Positions 26,846 to 33,737 of a stretch of DNA of 64,000 bases are shown here, one piece after another. This stretch comes from Flagellimonas chongwuensis (GTDB taxonomy: Bacteria; Bacteroidota; Bacteroidia; Flavobacteriales; Flavobacteriaceae): the NCBI RefSeq assembly GCF_013376415.1, contig NZ_WYET01000004.1, positions 372,001 to 436,000 on the forward strand, written 5' to 3'. The translations under genes were made by a program, and so were the position numbers. Under the pieces are notes generated by a model. The model was given only the letters and a program-made list of their open reading frames with translations. It had not been told where the DNA came from and did not search any database. Position 1 is the stretch's first letter. Each line of letters opens with the position of its first letter.

Positions 26846-27172
26846 TTATGCGTCTTTCTCTGTATTCCTGTAGTAGATTTTATCTTCCAACCACTCTTGT
26901 ACTGCCAAAGCATGTGGTTTTGGCAATTTTTCGTAGAATTTGGAAACCTCTATCTGTTCTTTGTTCTCGAACACTTCTTCCAAACTATCGCTATAGGTAG
27001 CAAACTCTTCTAGCTTTTCCAACAATTCCTTTTTGATTTCAGAATTGATTTGGATAGCTCTTTTTGAAGCTATGGAGATAGCTTCGTAAATGTTTTCGGT
27101 TTTTTCGTCAAACTCGTTTCTATTAAGAGTTTTTGTGGATACCGGGGCCTTGGTGTTTTTCAAATCTTGCAT
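26846..27172 (-). CDS. rpoZ: RNA polymerase omega subunit (Bacteroidota type)
   Basis: The 108-residue protein is the divergent flavobacterial omega. YEAISIASKRAIQINSEIKKELLEKLEEFA corresponds to the conserved omega helices that clamp the beta' C-terminus. The start is the ATG at 27172 (MQDLKNTKAP); the longer frame to 27229 would run into bamD. It is placed between bamD and coaBC, matching the rpoZ-coaBC neighbourhood known in many bacteria, which supports the identification. Confidence 0.88.
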   Translation of the reverse strand: MQDLKNTKAPVSTKTLNRNEFDEKTENIYEAISIASKRAIQINSEIKKELLEKLEEFATYSDSLEEVFENKEQIEVSKFYEKLPKPHALAVQEWLEDKIYYRNTEKDA

Positions 27173-27197
27173 GTGCAATGGTTTAAAAGCTAATTTT

Positions 27198-28022
27198 TTA
27201 TTTTGATAAAGAAGCAGTGTCGTATGCACTCAACTCCTCACGGATTGTTTCGGCATAGTCATCAGCCTTTTTCTTGAATTCCGTTTCAGGAAAATAACGC
27301 ATCAACGTATTATAAGATTCAAGTGCATCTTCCAATCGCTCTTGTTTTTTGTCCAATGTACTGTTCAGGGCTAATCTCGTGGCCGATTCTATTCTATAAA
27401 ACATGGCTTCTTCACGATAGACTGAACCTGGATTGTCTGTAATGAAATTATCAAAAGCAGTGATTGCAGAAATCAAAACGGGCAAATTGAATTCTCCCAA
27501 CTTATTGAATTGCTTTGCTATCTCTATTTCTTTCTTCTCCTTTTTGGTGGTCAACTCCCTGGCCATTGTGTTGGCTTCCTCAAAAAACTCAGACTCGGAA
27601 TAATTATTGATAAAGGTCTGTAATTTCAAAAGTGCCTTGTCAGTTTCTGTTTGATCTAAGGAGTACTTTGGAGAAAGCATGTAATAACTTTTTGCTCCCA
27701 AAAAACTGGCTTCCTGAATCTTATCACTACGTGGATATGATTTTATAAAGCGCTCGAACTGGTATCCTGACAAATAATAGTCCCCATTTTTGAAGTAGCT
27801 ATCGGCAAAGAAGAACATCACGCGTTCCCCTTGTGGTTTTCCAACATATTGGGGCGCAATCTGCTCGAACAAACGAACCGCTCTTTTATAATCACCTTCC
27901 TCGTACAGCTTTTCGGCCATATCGTATTTGGCCTTCACATCGGTTTCCTTAAGTACCTTTTGATACTCACTACAGGATACGAGAAGCACTGCTGCACAAC
28001 AAAAAAGGAGTATTGACCTCAT
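27198..28022 (-). CDS. bamD: Outer membrane assembly lipoprotein BamD
   Basis: BamD is the essential lipoprotein partner of BamA in beta-barrel insertion. The 274-residue protein has a lipoprotein signal (MRSILLFCCAAVLLVSC, Cys17) and tetratricopeptide helices (EKLYEEGDYKRAVRLFEQIAPQYVG, YLSGYQFERFIKSYPRSDKIQEASF), the standard BamD layout. I start at the ATG at 28022 so the signal begins properly; four upstream residues are dropped. A -7 box lies at 28039-28046. It heads the cluster bamD-rpoZ-coaBC-porD-recN. Confidence 0.95.
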   Translation of the reverse strand: MRSILLFCCAAVLLVSCSEYQKVLKETDVKAKYDMAEKLYEEGDYKRAVRLFEQIAPQYVGKPQGERVMFFFADSYFKNGDYYLSGYQFERFIKSYPRSDKIQEASFLGAKSYYMLSPKYSLDQTETDKALLKLQTFINNYSESEFFEEANTMARELTTKKEKKEIEIAKQFNKLGEFNLPVLISAITAFDNFITDNPGSVYREEAMFYRIESATRLALNSTLDKKQERLEDALESYNTLMRYFPETEFKKKADDYAETIREELSAYDTASLSK

Positions 28023-28038
28023 TTTCAAAAACATTTTG

Positions 28039-28046
28039 CAAAATTA
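28039..28046 (-). promoter_or_regulatory. -7 box (TAATTTTG) of the bamD operon
   Basis: Exact TAnnTTTG on the minus strand, 16 nt before the BamD ATG. It should drive bamD, rpoZ, coaBC, porD and recN, whose gaps are short or overlapping. Confidence 0.55.
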
Positions 28047-28142
28047 GTGATATTGAACGGATATAAAAAAGATTTTTTTACCACTCAAATGTAAAAGGTA
28101 GCAAGGGCAATCCCCAATTATTTGGGCAACATTTAACGAATT

Positions 28143-29033
28143 TTAAACATGGGCCTTGTCCAACTGACCCAAAGAGGCTACGATTTTATCCTTTAAAACC
28201 GATGTCGCTTCCACTAATGGCAATCGCACAGTAGCCCGTGAAATCCCTTTGCTCTGGAAGATGCTTTTTATACCGGCCGGGTTCCCTTCTTCAAAAATTT
28301 GGGACATTAATGGAGATAGTTTGTGGTGGATAGCGTAAGCTTCCTTTACATTGCCTTCCAAGCCAAATTTTATCATATCGGAAAAAAGAGATGGCAATCC
28401 CTGCCCCAAAACCGAGATAACACCAGCCCCACCTGACAGCACCGTGGCCAAAGCCGTTGAATCGTCACCAGAGATGACCAAAAAGCCTTCTGGTTTGCCT
28501 TTTATAATATTATCAATTTGAACGGCATCGCCGCAAGCTTCTTTGATCGCAATAATATTGGTGAAGTCGTGCGCCAACCTCAACGTGGTCGCCGGCAACA
28601 TATTGCTGCCTGTTCTTGAGGGTACATTGTAAAGCACGATTGGAATGGGCGACGCTTCTGAAATCAGTTTAAAATGTTGATATATGCCCTCTTGTGTAGG
28701 CTTGTTATAATAAGGTGAAACGGAAAGTATCGCATCAAAATCAGATAAATCCAATGTTTTTAGCTCGTTCACCACCGCCATCGTATTGTTGCCTCCTACA
28801 CCTAGTACCAAAGGAAGTCTCCCTGCATTGGCGCGCACCACCACATCTACCACCAACTGCTTTTCTGCCTGCGAAAGGGTTGCCGATTCGGCCGTTGTTC
28901 CCAACACCACCAAATAATCCACACCACCTTGAATGTTATGCTCCACCACTCTTTCCAAGGCTTCTACATCTACCGATAAATCTTCTCTGAACGGGGTTAT
29001 CAAAGCTACTCCTGTTCCGATCAATTGTTCCAT
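28143..29033 (-). CDS. dapA: 4-hydroxy-tetrahydrodipicolinate synthase
   Basis: DapA condenses pyruvate with aspartate semialdehyde, the entry to lysine and diaminopimelate. The 296-residue (beta/alpha)8 protein has [19 protein letters not shown], the catalytic tyrosine in [10 protein letters not shown] and the Schiff-base lysine in [10 protein letters not shown]. The ATG at 29033 is chosen over a GTG one codon earlier. It follows the DUF6913 gene by 4 nt. dapF lies 19 kb away. Confidence 0.96.
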   Translation of the reverse strand: MEQLIGTGVALITPFREDLSVDVEALERVVEHNIQGGVDYLVVLGTTAESATLSQAEKQLVVDVVVRANAGRLPLVLGVGGNNTMAVVNELKTLDLSDFDAILSVSPYYNKPTQEGIYQHFKLISEASPIPIVLYNVPSRTGSNMLPATTLRLAHDFTNIIAIKEACGDAVQIDNIIKGKPEGFLVISGDDSTALATVLSGGAGVISVLGQGLPSLFSDMIKFGLEGNVKEAYAIHHKLSPLMSQIFEEGNPAGIKSIFQSKGISRATVRLPLVEATSVLKDKIVASLGQLDKAHV

Positions 29034-29037
29034 CACT

Positions 29038-29571
29038 TCAAATTTCTTTTAAGACCTTTAAATATTTCTTCAGTTCACTTTTGAACAACTTAAAGTCGCC
29101 CAAGGATGTATTCAAGATTAAATCATTCAGTTTGGGGTCCTGTGCCGCCAAACCTACTTTGAGACGTGCAGGAGTTTTTACAGATAACAACTTCATCATT
29201 AAATTATCATCTTCGTAATAATTGATCAACATATCGTACTCCCTGCTCAAAAATTCCAGAACGTAACTGTTTTCTATCTCTCCTTTCCACCCAAGGTCTT
29301 TATCCGAGAACATTTGGATGGCGTAAGGGGAGTTTTTATCGAACTCTCGTTTGTATCCGATAATTTTTATAGCATTCGGTCTCAGCGAAAACTCCTCAAT
29401 AAGTTCGTAAAAGGCCTCTGCTTTCTGAAAATTATCAACATCGACAATACAGCCCACACTGGTAATCCCCTTATCTCTGGCAACAGTCTTGGGAGACCTT
29501 TCCAGTTCTTCCCTTAAATATTTATGCCCCGATTTAACTTTAAATTTGTCTTGGAGTCCTTTCAAAAACAT
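29038..29571 (-). CDS. DUF6913 family protein
   Basis: A 177-residue soluble protein with no signal peptide. The sequence [22 protein letters not shown] and [19 protein letters not shown] is typical of the flavobacterial family DUF6913 that sits next to dapA; function unknown. The start is the ATG at 29571 ([10 protein letters not shown]), because the longer frame to 29640 would run past the -7 box at 29589-29596 and into the divergent gene. Confidence 0.8.
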   Translation of the reverse strand: MFLKGLQDKFKVKSGHKYLREELERSPKTVARDKGITSVGCIVDVDNFQKAEAFYELIEEFSLRPNAIKIIGYKREFDKNSPYAIQMFSDKDLGWKGEIENSYVLEFLSREYDMLINYYEDDNLMMKLLSVKTPARLKVGLAAQDPKLNDLILNTSLGDFKLFKSELKKYLKVLKEI

Positions 29572-29578
29572 ATTTTTG
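29571..29578 (+). promoter_or_regulatory. Possible -7 box (TATTTTTG) for the split 5'-nucleotidase genes
   Basis: Exact TAnnTTTG on the plus strand, about 55 nt ahead of the GTG at 29633. It overlaps the start codon of the opposite DUF6913 gene, so the two promoters face each other within 30 bp. Confidence 0.4.
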
Positions 29579-29588
29579 ATGATTTTTA

Positions 29589-29596
29589 CAAAGGTA
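29589..29596 (-). promoter_or_regulatory. -7 box (TACCTTTG) of DUF6913-dapA
   Basis: Exact TAnnTTTG on the minus strand, 17 nt before the DUF6913 ATG. Confidence 0.55.
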
Positions 29597-29632
29597 AATA
29601 ATCTACCAAGACGACTTAACAAAGATACGCCT

Positions 29633-30400
29633 GTGAACAATCTAAAATTTAAACAATTTGTTGTATTTGTAACTTTTTGTTTTTTGATGTCCTGTAAAAA
29701 TGATACCGGAAAACTAACGAAAATTCAGGGCAGGCAAGTCCCTATCGACTCTACCATCACCCAGACCGATTCCATTGAAGCCTTTGTGGAACCGTACCGA
29801 AAAAGAATCAACGAGGTGCTGGACAGTACCTTGGCCTATGCCCCAAAACCATTGTTATTGAACGATGGCGAACGTACCTCATCCATGGGGAACTTAATGG
29901 CGGACATTGTTTTTGAGCAGACCACCCCTATTTTCAAATCAAGAACCAACAACACCTTGGATTTTGTGGTGTTGAACGCCGGTGGTGTACGCTCCATTAT
30001 CTCCGAGGGCAATGTAAGCGCCAGAAACGCCTACGAGGTAATGCCTTTTGAAAATTATATTGAAGTGGTGGAACTCAGCGGCTCCGCTACCCGTGAACTC
30101 ATCAATTTTGTGGCAAAGGCTTCTAGAAGACACCCCGTTGCCGGAATCGAGATTGTTACGGACAAGAACGGTGCACTGGAATCCGTGAACATTCAAGGGG
30201 AACCTTTTGATGAAAGCCGAAACTACTACGTGGCCTCTTCCGATTATTTGATCAACGGAGGGCCAAGCGTTGGCTTTTTTGACCAAATTGTATCGAGAAC
30301 ACCAACGGATTACCTATTGCGGAACGCAATGATAGACTATTTTAAAAAGGTGGATACGCTACAAGCGGTTGCTGATGACCGTATAAAACAAATGGATTAA
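29633..30400 (+). CDS. 5'-nucleotidase C-terminal (substrate-binding) domain lipoprotein
   Basis: This 255-residue protein is the C-terminal domain of a UshA-type 5'-nucleotidase on its own. It has VVLNAGGVRS, MPFENYIEVVELSG and YYVASSDYLINGGPSVGFF, which line the nucleoside pocket in the family. It lacks any metallophosphatase domain; that is the next gene, overlapping by one base (TAATG). I infer a GTG start at 29633, giving a lipoprotein signal with the lipobox FLMSC (Cys19). The longer frame from 29489 would lie antisense inside DUF6913. Together the two genes would form one periplasmic nucleotide-scavenging enzyme. Confidence 0.85.
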   Translation: MNNLKFKQFVVFVTFCFLMSCKNDTGKLTKIQGRQVPIDSTITQTDSIEAFVEPYRKRINEVLDSTLAYAPKPLLLNDGERTSSMGNLMADIVFEQTTPIFKSRTNNTLDFVVLNAGGVRSIISEGNVSARNAYEVMPFENYIEVVELSGSATRELINFVAKASRRHPVAGIEIVTDKNGALESVNIQGEPFDESRNYYVASSDYLINGGPSVGFFDQIVSRTPTDYLLRNAMIDYFKKVDTLQAVADDRIKQMD

Positions 30401-31311
30401 TGAAAAGAAGGGACTTTATTACCAATACCACCGCTGCATCCACTTTAATTGGATTGGGCGGGCTCAGTTTAAGCTCATGTTCCAATTTGGGCAAAAAACA
30501 GATTACCATATTGCACACCAACGATGTGCACAGCCATATCGACACCTTCCCCTCTACCCACTCCAGACACCCAAATTTGGGCGGGGTGGCGAGGCGCGCT
30601 ACTTTGGTGGAGCAAATCCGTAACGAAAACCCGAACACCCTGCTTTTTGATGCCGGGGATATTTTCCAAGGAACCCCCTACTTTAATTTTTATGGTGGTG
30701 AACTGGAATTTAAGCTGATGAGCAAGCTCAAATATGATGCGGCAACCATAGGCAACCACGATTTTGACAATGGTATTGAGGGGCTGCTCGCGCAGATGCC
30801 CAATGCCACTTTTGAAATGATCAACGCCAACTACGATTTTACCAACACGGTGATGGACGGCTACGTGAAACCCTATAAAATCTATACGGTTGATGGCATT
30901 AAAATCGGTGTGTATGGCCTTGGTATTGAATTGGACGGATTGGTGACCAAAAAACTCTACAAGGAAACCCAGTATTTGAACCCCTACGAGATTGCCCTGG
31001 ACATAGAAAAGCAACTCAAAGAGGAAGAGCAATGCGATTTGATTGTTTGTCTATCGCATTTGGGTTATGATTACGATTACCCTGAAAAGCCTTCTGATAC
31101 CCAATTGGCACAAAAAACGTTCCACACGGATTTGATCATTGGTGGACACACCCATACTTTTTTGGACAAGCCCGATGTGCGCACCAACCAAAACGGCAAT
31201 TCGGTTCTGGTGAACCAAGTGGGATGCTACGGGATCAATCTAGGTAGAATAGATTTCTATTTTGATACTGCTAAAAAGGCATCGGCCAACGGAGTGAGCA
31301 TTACGGTTTAG
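30400..31311 (+). CDS. 5'-nucleotidase N-terminal metallophosphatase domain protein
   Basis: This 303-residue protein is the catalytic half of a UshA-type enzyme. Metal ligands of the calcineurin fold are all visible: D and H in HTNDVHSH, D in FDAGDIFQG, NH in IGNHDFDNG, H in CLSHLGYD and GGHTHTF. The N-terminus carries a twin-arginine signal (MKRRDFI) followed by a hydrophobic stretch and a lipobox-like LSSC, so export by Tat is likely. The protein ends right after the catalytic fold, without the nucleoside-binding domain, which is the gene just upstream. Confidence 0.92.
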   Translation: MKRRDFITNTTAASTLIGLGGLSLSSCSNLGKKQITILHTNDVHSHIDTFPSTHSRHPNLGGVARRATLVEQIRNENPNTLLFDAGDIFQGTPYFNFYGGELEFKLMSKLKYDAATIGNHDFDNGIEGLLAQMPNATFEMINANYDFTNTVMDGYVKPYKIYTVDGIKIGVYGLGIELDGLVTKKLYKETQYLNPYEIALDIEKQLKEEEQCDLIVCLSHLGYDYDYPEKPSDTQLAQKTFHTDLIIGGHTHTFLDKPDVRTNQNGNSVLVNQVGCYGINLGRIDFYFDTAKKASANGVSITV

Positions 31312-31324
31312 GTGGATGTGATTT

Positions 31325-31373
31325 GGTTGATGGTTGATGGTTAATGGTTAATGGTTAATGGTTAATGGTTAAA
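31325..31373. repeat. Heptamer array (GGTTAAT), 7 units
   Basis: Seven consecutive 7-bp units: two GGTTGAT, four GGTTAAT, one GGTTAAA. The period is exact. Confidence 0.9.
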
Positions 31374-31407
31374 AGGGTTCTCGACTGTGCTCGAACTGAC
31401 AATGGGT
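31374..31407. repeat. Palindromic repeat family 2, short copy
   Basis: Contains GTTCTCGACTGTGCTCGAAC followed by TGACAATGGGTC. GTTC-CGA pairs with TCG-GAAC into a small hairpin. Fuller copies are at 33396-33463 and 35505-35574. Confidence 0.75.
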
Positions 31408-31463
31408 CGATTGTTGGATTTTTTGATTGTTTGATTGTTCGATTATTGGTCATTGGGTAATTG

Positions 31464-31498
31464 TTTATTGTGGACTGCCCACTGCTTACTGATTTCAG
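31464..31498. repeat. Degenerate heptamer series (nnnACTG), 5 units
   Basis: TTTATTG, TGGACTG, CCCACTG, CTTACTG, ATTTCAG in strict 7-bp phase. A related series is at 35621-35669. Confidence 0.65.
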
Positions 31499-31501
31499 AT
31501 A

Positions 31502-31585
31502 TCCGACCTCCGACCTCCGACCTCCGACCTCTGACCTCCGACCTCTGACCTCTGACTTCTGACTTCTGACTTCTGACTTCTGACT
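31502..31585. repeat. Heptamer array (TCTGACT/TCCGACC), 12 units
   Basis: Twelve 7-bp units in perfect phase, shading from TCCGACC on the left to TCTGACT on the right, ending TCTAA. On the complementary strand the unit is AGTCAGA. The same unit forms 33549-33653 and lies inside prmC at 38680-38707. Confidence 0.92.
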
Positions 31586-31587
31586 TC

Positions 31588-31626
31588 TAAAAAAGAAAAA
31601 CCGAGAAAGCACTTGGCCCTCCCGGT
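31588..31626 (-). terminator. Terminator of BspA-like gene 1
   Basis: On the minus strand ACCGGGAGGG pairs with CTTTCTCGGT (ten pairs including G-U) around a short loop, followed by TTTTTCTTTTTT. The same structure is copied after gene 2 at 33657-33694. Confidence 0.75.
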
Positions 31627-31669
31627 ATCTTCTAAAAACAAATAGTATGAAAAATTGCTATTTCAATAA

Positions 31670-33115
31670 TTAATTACATTCTTCAAGAAACTCTACGGTT
31701 CCGGTAATCACCCAATCATGATTCAACATCAAGTTATCGCCGGCAGCCAATGCCTCATCACCACAAACCGTCAGATTATGAATACCGACAGTAATACCCG
31801 TTGGACCATTATTATCGTCCACATAGTTGCTCCAACCAATGAATGTGGCATTTAGGTTTTCTTTGGACATACCACTGCTATCGAACATATTGGACATATT
31901 TTCTACATTACCAATATCCCATCCCCCCAAATCTTGGTCAAAATTGGAAGCCCCCAAAAACATTAAGCTCATATTGGTGACGTTACTCACATCCCAACCA
32001 CTAATGTCCCCATTAAAGTTGGAATCTTGGAACATATATACCATATCCGTAACATTGGAAAGATCAGGTTTGTCCGAAGCATTAAACTCTAATTTTGTAC
32101 AACCTTTAAATGCATCTCTAAATGTTTCCCATTCAATGTGCCCCCATTGGTCAACACTTAACAACTGTTCTGCAGCATCCCCACCTGAAACTTGTATTGC
32201 TGGAAACTCTCCCTGTATGGCAACGGTATAGGTGCCAGCTGTTGCATATATGTGTTCCGGAATATCATTATTAGTAAAATCCTCCACAGTACCATCACCC
32301 CAATCTATGGTAAAATCATAACTATAATTATTGTTTCTCGGCAGCACAAAAATCTCACCTCCCCCCGGCATATTCCAAGTGGCTATAAAAGAAGCAGGGT
32401 CATCAAACATGCTTTCAACTACGTTTTCCACGTTTATGGTAACAATAGCTTCAACGGTTTCCTCTCCATCGGTTACGCTTACGGTTATGCTGTGTGAGGT
32501 CGCGGTCTCGTAATCCAGCGTTTTGCCTTCGGCAAGGGTCAATATGCCGCTTTCAGAGAGCATAAACAGGTCGTTGTCGTTCTCTTTTAGTTCAAAGGTA
32601 AGGGTGTCATCGTCCGCATCGGTAGCCACAAGTATGCCGATCTCATAAGCATTGTCAATATCCTCGTTCGCTTTAAATTCTTGGTCGAGCATCTCGGGTG
32701 CCTCGTTGGTCTCGGTCACCTCTTCGGAAGTTACTTTTATGGTAATCGTGGCGCTTGCGGTGTCCTCGCCATCGTCCACCTTCACCGTAATGGCGTGCTG
32801 ATCTTTGGTGGCTGCATCCAACGTTTTACCGCTTGCCAAGCTAAGGTCGCCCGTTGCGGTAATCTCGAACAGGGCGTCGCTGTTTGCTTCAATGGTAAAG
32901 GTAAGGGTGTCGTCTTCATCTTTGTCGGTAGCGGTTACTGTACCGATCACCTCGGTATCGGAAATGGTCTCCGCCACGGTAAAGGTCTTTGCGGCTATTA
33001 CCGGAACGCTGTTTTCTTCTTCCGTAACCGGAGGCGTGGTCGGGGAATCGTCCTTACCACAGGACCAGATCAGGGCAATCGTAAAAATGGATAAAAGTGC
33101 GTGTTTTAATTTCAT
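31670..33115 (-). CDS. BspA/DUF285-type surface lipoprotein with cadherin-like repeats (paralogue 1)
   Basis: The 481-residue protein has a lipoprotein signal (ALIWSC, Cys19). Next come two cadherin-like repeats (about residues 38-130 and 140-230, each with the calcium-type ATDKDEDDTLTF or ATDADDDTLTF), then a PKD-like stretch (YDFTIDWGDGTVE...YATAGTYTVAIQG). BspA-type 25-residue repeats (DUF285) follow from about residue 345: DLSNVTDMVYMF, WDVSNVTNMSLMF, WDIGNVENMSNMF. There is no type IX sorting domain at the end, so anchoring is by lipid. It is probably an adhesion or binding protein on the cell surface. It is a tandem duplicate of the gene at 33738-35237. Confidence 0.87.
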   Translation of the reverse strand: MKLKHALLSIFTIALIWSCGKDDSPTTPPVTEEENSVPVIAAKTFTVAETISDTEVIGTVTATDKDEDDTLTFTIEANSDALFEITATGDLSLASGKTLDAATKDQHAITVKVDDGEDTASATITIKVTSEEVTETNEAPEMLDQEFKANEDIDNAYEIGILVATDADDDTLTFELKENDNDLFMLSESGILTLAEGKTLDYETATSHSITVSVTDGEETVEAIVTINVENVVESMFDDPASFIATWNMPGGGEIFVLPRNNNYSYDFTIDWGDGTVEDFTNNDIPEHIYATAGTYTVAIQGEFPAIQVSGGDAAEQLLSVDQWGHIEWETFRDAFKGCTKLEFNASDKPDLSNVTDMVYMFQDSNFNGDISGWDVSNVTNMSLMFLGASNFDQDLGGWDIGNVENMSNMFDSSGMSKENLNATFIGWSNYVDDNNGPTGITVGIHNLTVCGDEALAAGDNLMLNHDWVITGTVEFLEECN

Positions 33116-33183
33116 CGCAATATAATTTTTATGTTAATCGCGACAATTTCGGGGGTTCTGCCGAGGTTTTTGGCCCCCAATTG

Positions 33184-33250
33184 ACCAATGCCCCGTTTGA
33201 GTTGACGGATGAGGGGTTTGGGTTGATGGAGGGTTTTCAGGGGAAGGGTT
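33184..33250. repeat. Duplicated 5' flank, copy 1
   Basis: From ACCAATGCCCCGTTTGAG to GGGGAAGGGTT this is nearly identical to 35295-35360, differing at one base and one indel. It marks the outer end of the duplicated unit upstream of each BspA-like gene. Confidence 0.85.
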
Positions 33251-33313
33251 GAGGGTTGAGGGTTGAGGGTTAAGGGTTACGGGTGAAGGGTTGCGGGTGA
33301 AGGGTGAAGGGAT
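33244..33313. repeat. Heptamer array (AGGGTTG-type), about 10 units
   Basis: AAGGGTT, then three GAGGGTT, AAGGGTT, ACGGGTG, AAGGGTT, GCGGGTG, AAGGGTG, AAGGGAT. The 7-bp phase is kept throughout. Confidence 0.85.
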
Positions 33314-33395
33314 GGGGCGATTGTTGGATTGTTGGATGGTTTGATGGTCAGTTGCCATCTTGACACGAATTCCACGAATTTTCACTAATTGAATG

Positions 33396-33463
33396 CCGGG
33401 CCCTGAGCGGAGTCGAAGGGCGGTGGGCGAAGGGTTCTCGACTGCGCTCGAACTGACGATGGG
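33396..33463. repeat. Palindromic repeat family 2, full copy
   Basis: Runs from CCGGGCCCTGAGCGGAGTCG to CTCGAACTGACGATGGG and includes GTTCTCGACTGCGCTCGAAC. The two halves are partly complementary. A near-identical copy is at 35505-35574. Confidence 0.8.
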
Positions 33464-33548
33464 TCTATTGTTGGATGATTCGATTTTTGGATTGTTGGAT
33501 TGTTGGCAATTGTTTATTGTTTATTGTCAAGGGTTCAGATATCAGATA

Positions 33549-33653
33549 TCCGACCTCTGACTTCTGACTTCTGACTTCTGACTTCTGGCTTCTGACTTCT
33601 GACTTCTGACTTCTGGCTTCTGACTTCTGACTTCTGGCTTCTGGCTTCTGACT
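33549..33653. repeat. Heptamer array (TCTGACT/TCTGGCT), 15 units
   Basis: Fifteen 7-bp units in unbroken phase, mostly TCTGACT with four TCTGGCT and one TCCGACC. It ends TCTAAAA just before the terminator of gene 2, exactly as the 31502-31585 array does for gene 1. Confidence 0.92.
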
Positions 33654-33656
33654 TCT

Positions 33657-33694
33657 AAAAAAGAAAAACCGAGAAAGCGCTTGGCCCTCCCGGT
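33657..33694 (-). terminator. Terminator of BspA-like gene 2
   Basis: The same hairpin and T-tract as at 31588-31626, with one base changed in the loop. Confidence 0.75.
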
Positions 33695-33737
33695 CTAATC
33701 TAAAAACAAATAGTATGAAAAATTGCTATTTCAATTA

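Larger units (their letters stand above)
31312..31669. other. Repeat-filled spacer between the nucleotidase and the first BspA-like gene
   Basis: This stretch of about 360 bp encodes no credible protein. In order it holds seven GGTTAAT-type units (31325-31373), a family-2 palindrome (31374-31407), GATTGTT-rich sequence, a second 7-bp series ending in ACTG (31464-31498), twelve TCTGACT-type units (31502-31585) and the terminator of the BspA-like gene (31588-31626). Confidence 0.8.
33116..33737. other. Repeat-filled spacer between the two BspA-like genes
   Basis: No credible gene. From left to right: the duplicated flank (33184-33250), a degenerate AGGGTTG array (33244-33313), TTGTTGGATT-type sequence, an ACGAATTCCACGAATTTTC element (33363-33391), a family-2 palindrome (33396-33463), another GATTGTTG-rich run, fifteen TCTGACT-type units (33549-33653) and the terminator of gene 2. 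Confidence 0.8.

Noticed and set aside
30475-31032. 185-codon open frame antisense to the nucleotidase gene
   Set aside because: It lies wholly opposite a well-supported gene with clear motifs; typical antisense shadow.
31355-31612. 85-codon minus-strand open frame in the spacer (SQKSEVRSQKSEV type)
   Set aside because: It is the heptamer array and palindrome read as protein; the repeated peptide reflects the 7-bp period and there is no sign of codon selection.
33363-33391. ACGAATTCCACGAATT element as a phage attachment site
   Set aside because: It is a single short direct repeat in a repeat-rich spacer with no integrase or tRNA gene nearby.
31502-33653. Arrays that could be taken for a CRISPR
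   Set aside because: Units are 7 bp with no spacers between them, and no cas genes are nearby.
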